This document shows positions 5,147 through 5,611 of a DNA stretch of 5,611 nt, piece by piece; positions within the stretch are counted from its first letter, which is position 1, and every line of letters begins with the position of its first letter. The stretch is taken from NCBI GenBank assembly GCA_015295885.1, contig DVEE01000328.1, positions 1 to 5,611 on the forward strand, written 5' to 3'. Position numbers and translations under genes: made by a program. The stretch comes from Leptolyngbyaceae cyanobacterium M65_K2018_010 (GTDB lineage: Bacteria > Cyanobacteriota > Cyanobacteriia > Phormidesmidales > Phormidesmidaceae). Under the pieces are notes generated by a model. That model saw only the letters and a program-made list of their open reading frames with translations, had not been told where the DNA came from and ran no database searches.

Positions 5147-5611
5147 GGGCACGGGTTTGGGCCCCAACTATACCATCGGCCACCAAGCCCCGGCTCGATT
5201 GAAACAGTCGCACCGCTCGCTCGGTACCGGGGCCAAAAATGCCATCGGCGGCGAGGGCAATACCCGCTCGGGCCAGAGCCTGCTGAACCGCCCGCACATC
5301 TTCCCCGGTGGTAAAGGGGGTAGTTAACCGCAGGGTGCGGGCCGAGGCCGGGGAAACTGGATCGGAGGGGCCGGGAGCCGGCTGGTTTTTGAGCATTGCC
5401 CAGGTTTGGGGACCGACGATGCCATCGGCCACGAGCCCCCGACGGGATTGGAACAGTCTCACCGCCCGCTCAGTACCGGGGCCAAACACTCCATCGGCCG
5501 CCAGGGCAATGCCGGCCCGGGCCAGCGCCTGTTGCAGGGCCAGCACATCTGCACCCGACATAAACGGGTTGGTCAGCCGGAGCAATCGAGCTTGTTGAGG
5601 GGGGGGCGGCG
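5133..5611 (-). CDS. Protein with tandem peptidoglycan-binding (PG_binding_1) domains, N-terminus beyond the window
   Basis: The minus-strand frame ends at TAA 5135-5133 and stays open to the right edge. A TTG at 5585 could serve as a start, but the frame continues upstream with PPPPQQARL, which resembles the inter-domain linker, so the gene is almost certainly truncated at its 5' end. Two domains of about 66 residues (5388-5582 and 5136-5333) each show the family pattern DV-x-LQQAL, DG-FGPGTE-AV-LFQ and GLVADGIVG-QT. They match at 53 of 67 aligned positions. They are joined by a Pro/Ser linker (QPAPGPSDPVSP). The final domain has GAQTR where the other has the usual GPQTW. Such domains bind peptidoglycan non-covalently and commonly target hydrolases or other envelope proteins; any catalytic part would lie beyond the edge. 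The gene is convergent with the lipoprotein gene, 14 nt apart. Confidence 0.88.
   Translation of the reverse strand, partial: PPPPQQARLLRLTNPFMSGADVLALQQALARAGIALAADGVFGPGTERAVRLFQSRRGLVADGIVGPQTWAMLKNQPAPGPSDPVSPASARTLRLTTPFTTGEDVRAVQQALARAGIALAADGIFGPGTERAVRLFQSSRGLVADGIVGAQTRARLGV
5136..5585 (-). repeat. Two in-frame domain repeats, 249-nt period
   Basis: The copies at about 5388-5582 and 5136-5333 encode near-identical peptidoglycan-binding domains. Within the shared peptide QQALARAGIALAADG, 8 of 15 codons differ silently. The protein match therefore reflects selection on an older duplication rather than a fresh copy or recent gene conversion. Confidence 0.75.

Noticed and set aside
5308..5598. 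Plus-strand frame opposite the peptidoglycan-binding gene
   Set aside because: The opposite strand encodes two clear family domains; this is its shadow.

Overview
The window looks like the chromosome of a cyanobacterium. Four exact copies of the octamer GCGATCGC (the HIP1 palindrome, 1827, 2139, 4260 and 5034) lie in 5.6 kb, where chance predicts about 0.1. All five genes encode exported or envelope proteins of types common in that phylum. Species cannot be read from the sequence. No RNA gene, CRISPR array, insertion sequence or phage gene is visible.

Layout, left to right. (1) 1-1334, minus: a secreted FecR-domain protein whose proline/threonine-rich tail runs off the left edge. (2) 1335-1528: spacer carrying a 17-bp tandem repeat and smaller direct repeats upstream of gene 1. 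(3) 1529-2527, minus: a second, paralogous FecR-domain protein. (4) 2528-2842: a divergent, partly AT-rich regulatory region with a perfect 10-bp inverted repeat. (5) 2843-4183, plus: an outer-membrane beta-barrel protein with a long proline-rich N-terminal region and a doubled DPELG motif. (6) 4216-5118, plus: an orphan amino-acid-type solute-binding lipoprotein 32 nt downstream, with a strong Shine-Dalgarno sequence. (7) 5133-5611, minus, convergent: a protein with two peptidoglycan-binding domains, cut by the right edge.

Working model (inference): two FecR-like periplasmic proteins are divergently arranged with a porin-like barrel plus solute-binding lipoprotein operon, and a cell-wall-binding protein lies beside them. 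Every product has a proline-rich segment suited to spanning the periplasm or peptidoglycan. The classical FecI/FecR/FecA iron-citrate system is not present: there is no sigma factor, these FecR proteins have no cytoplasmic anti-sigma part, and the barrel shows no TonB-receptor plug. This may be an undescribed envelope module, but only neighbourhood conservation across genomes could show that.
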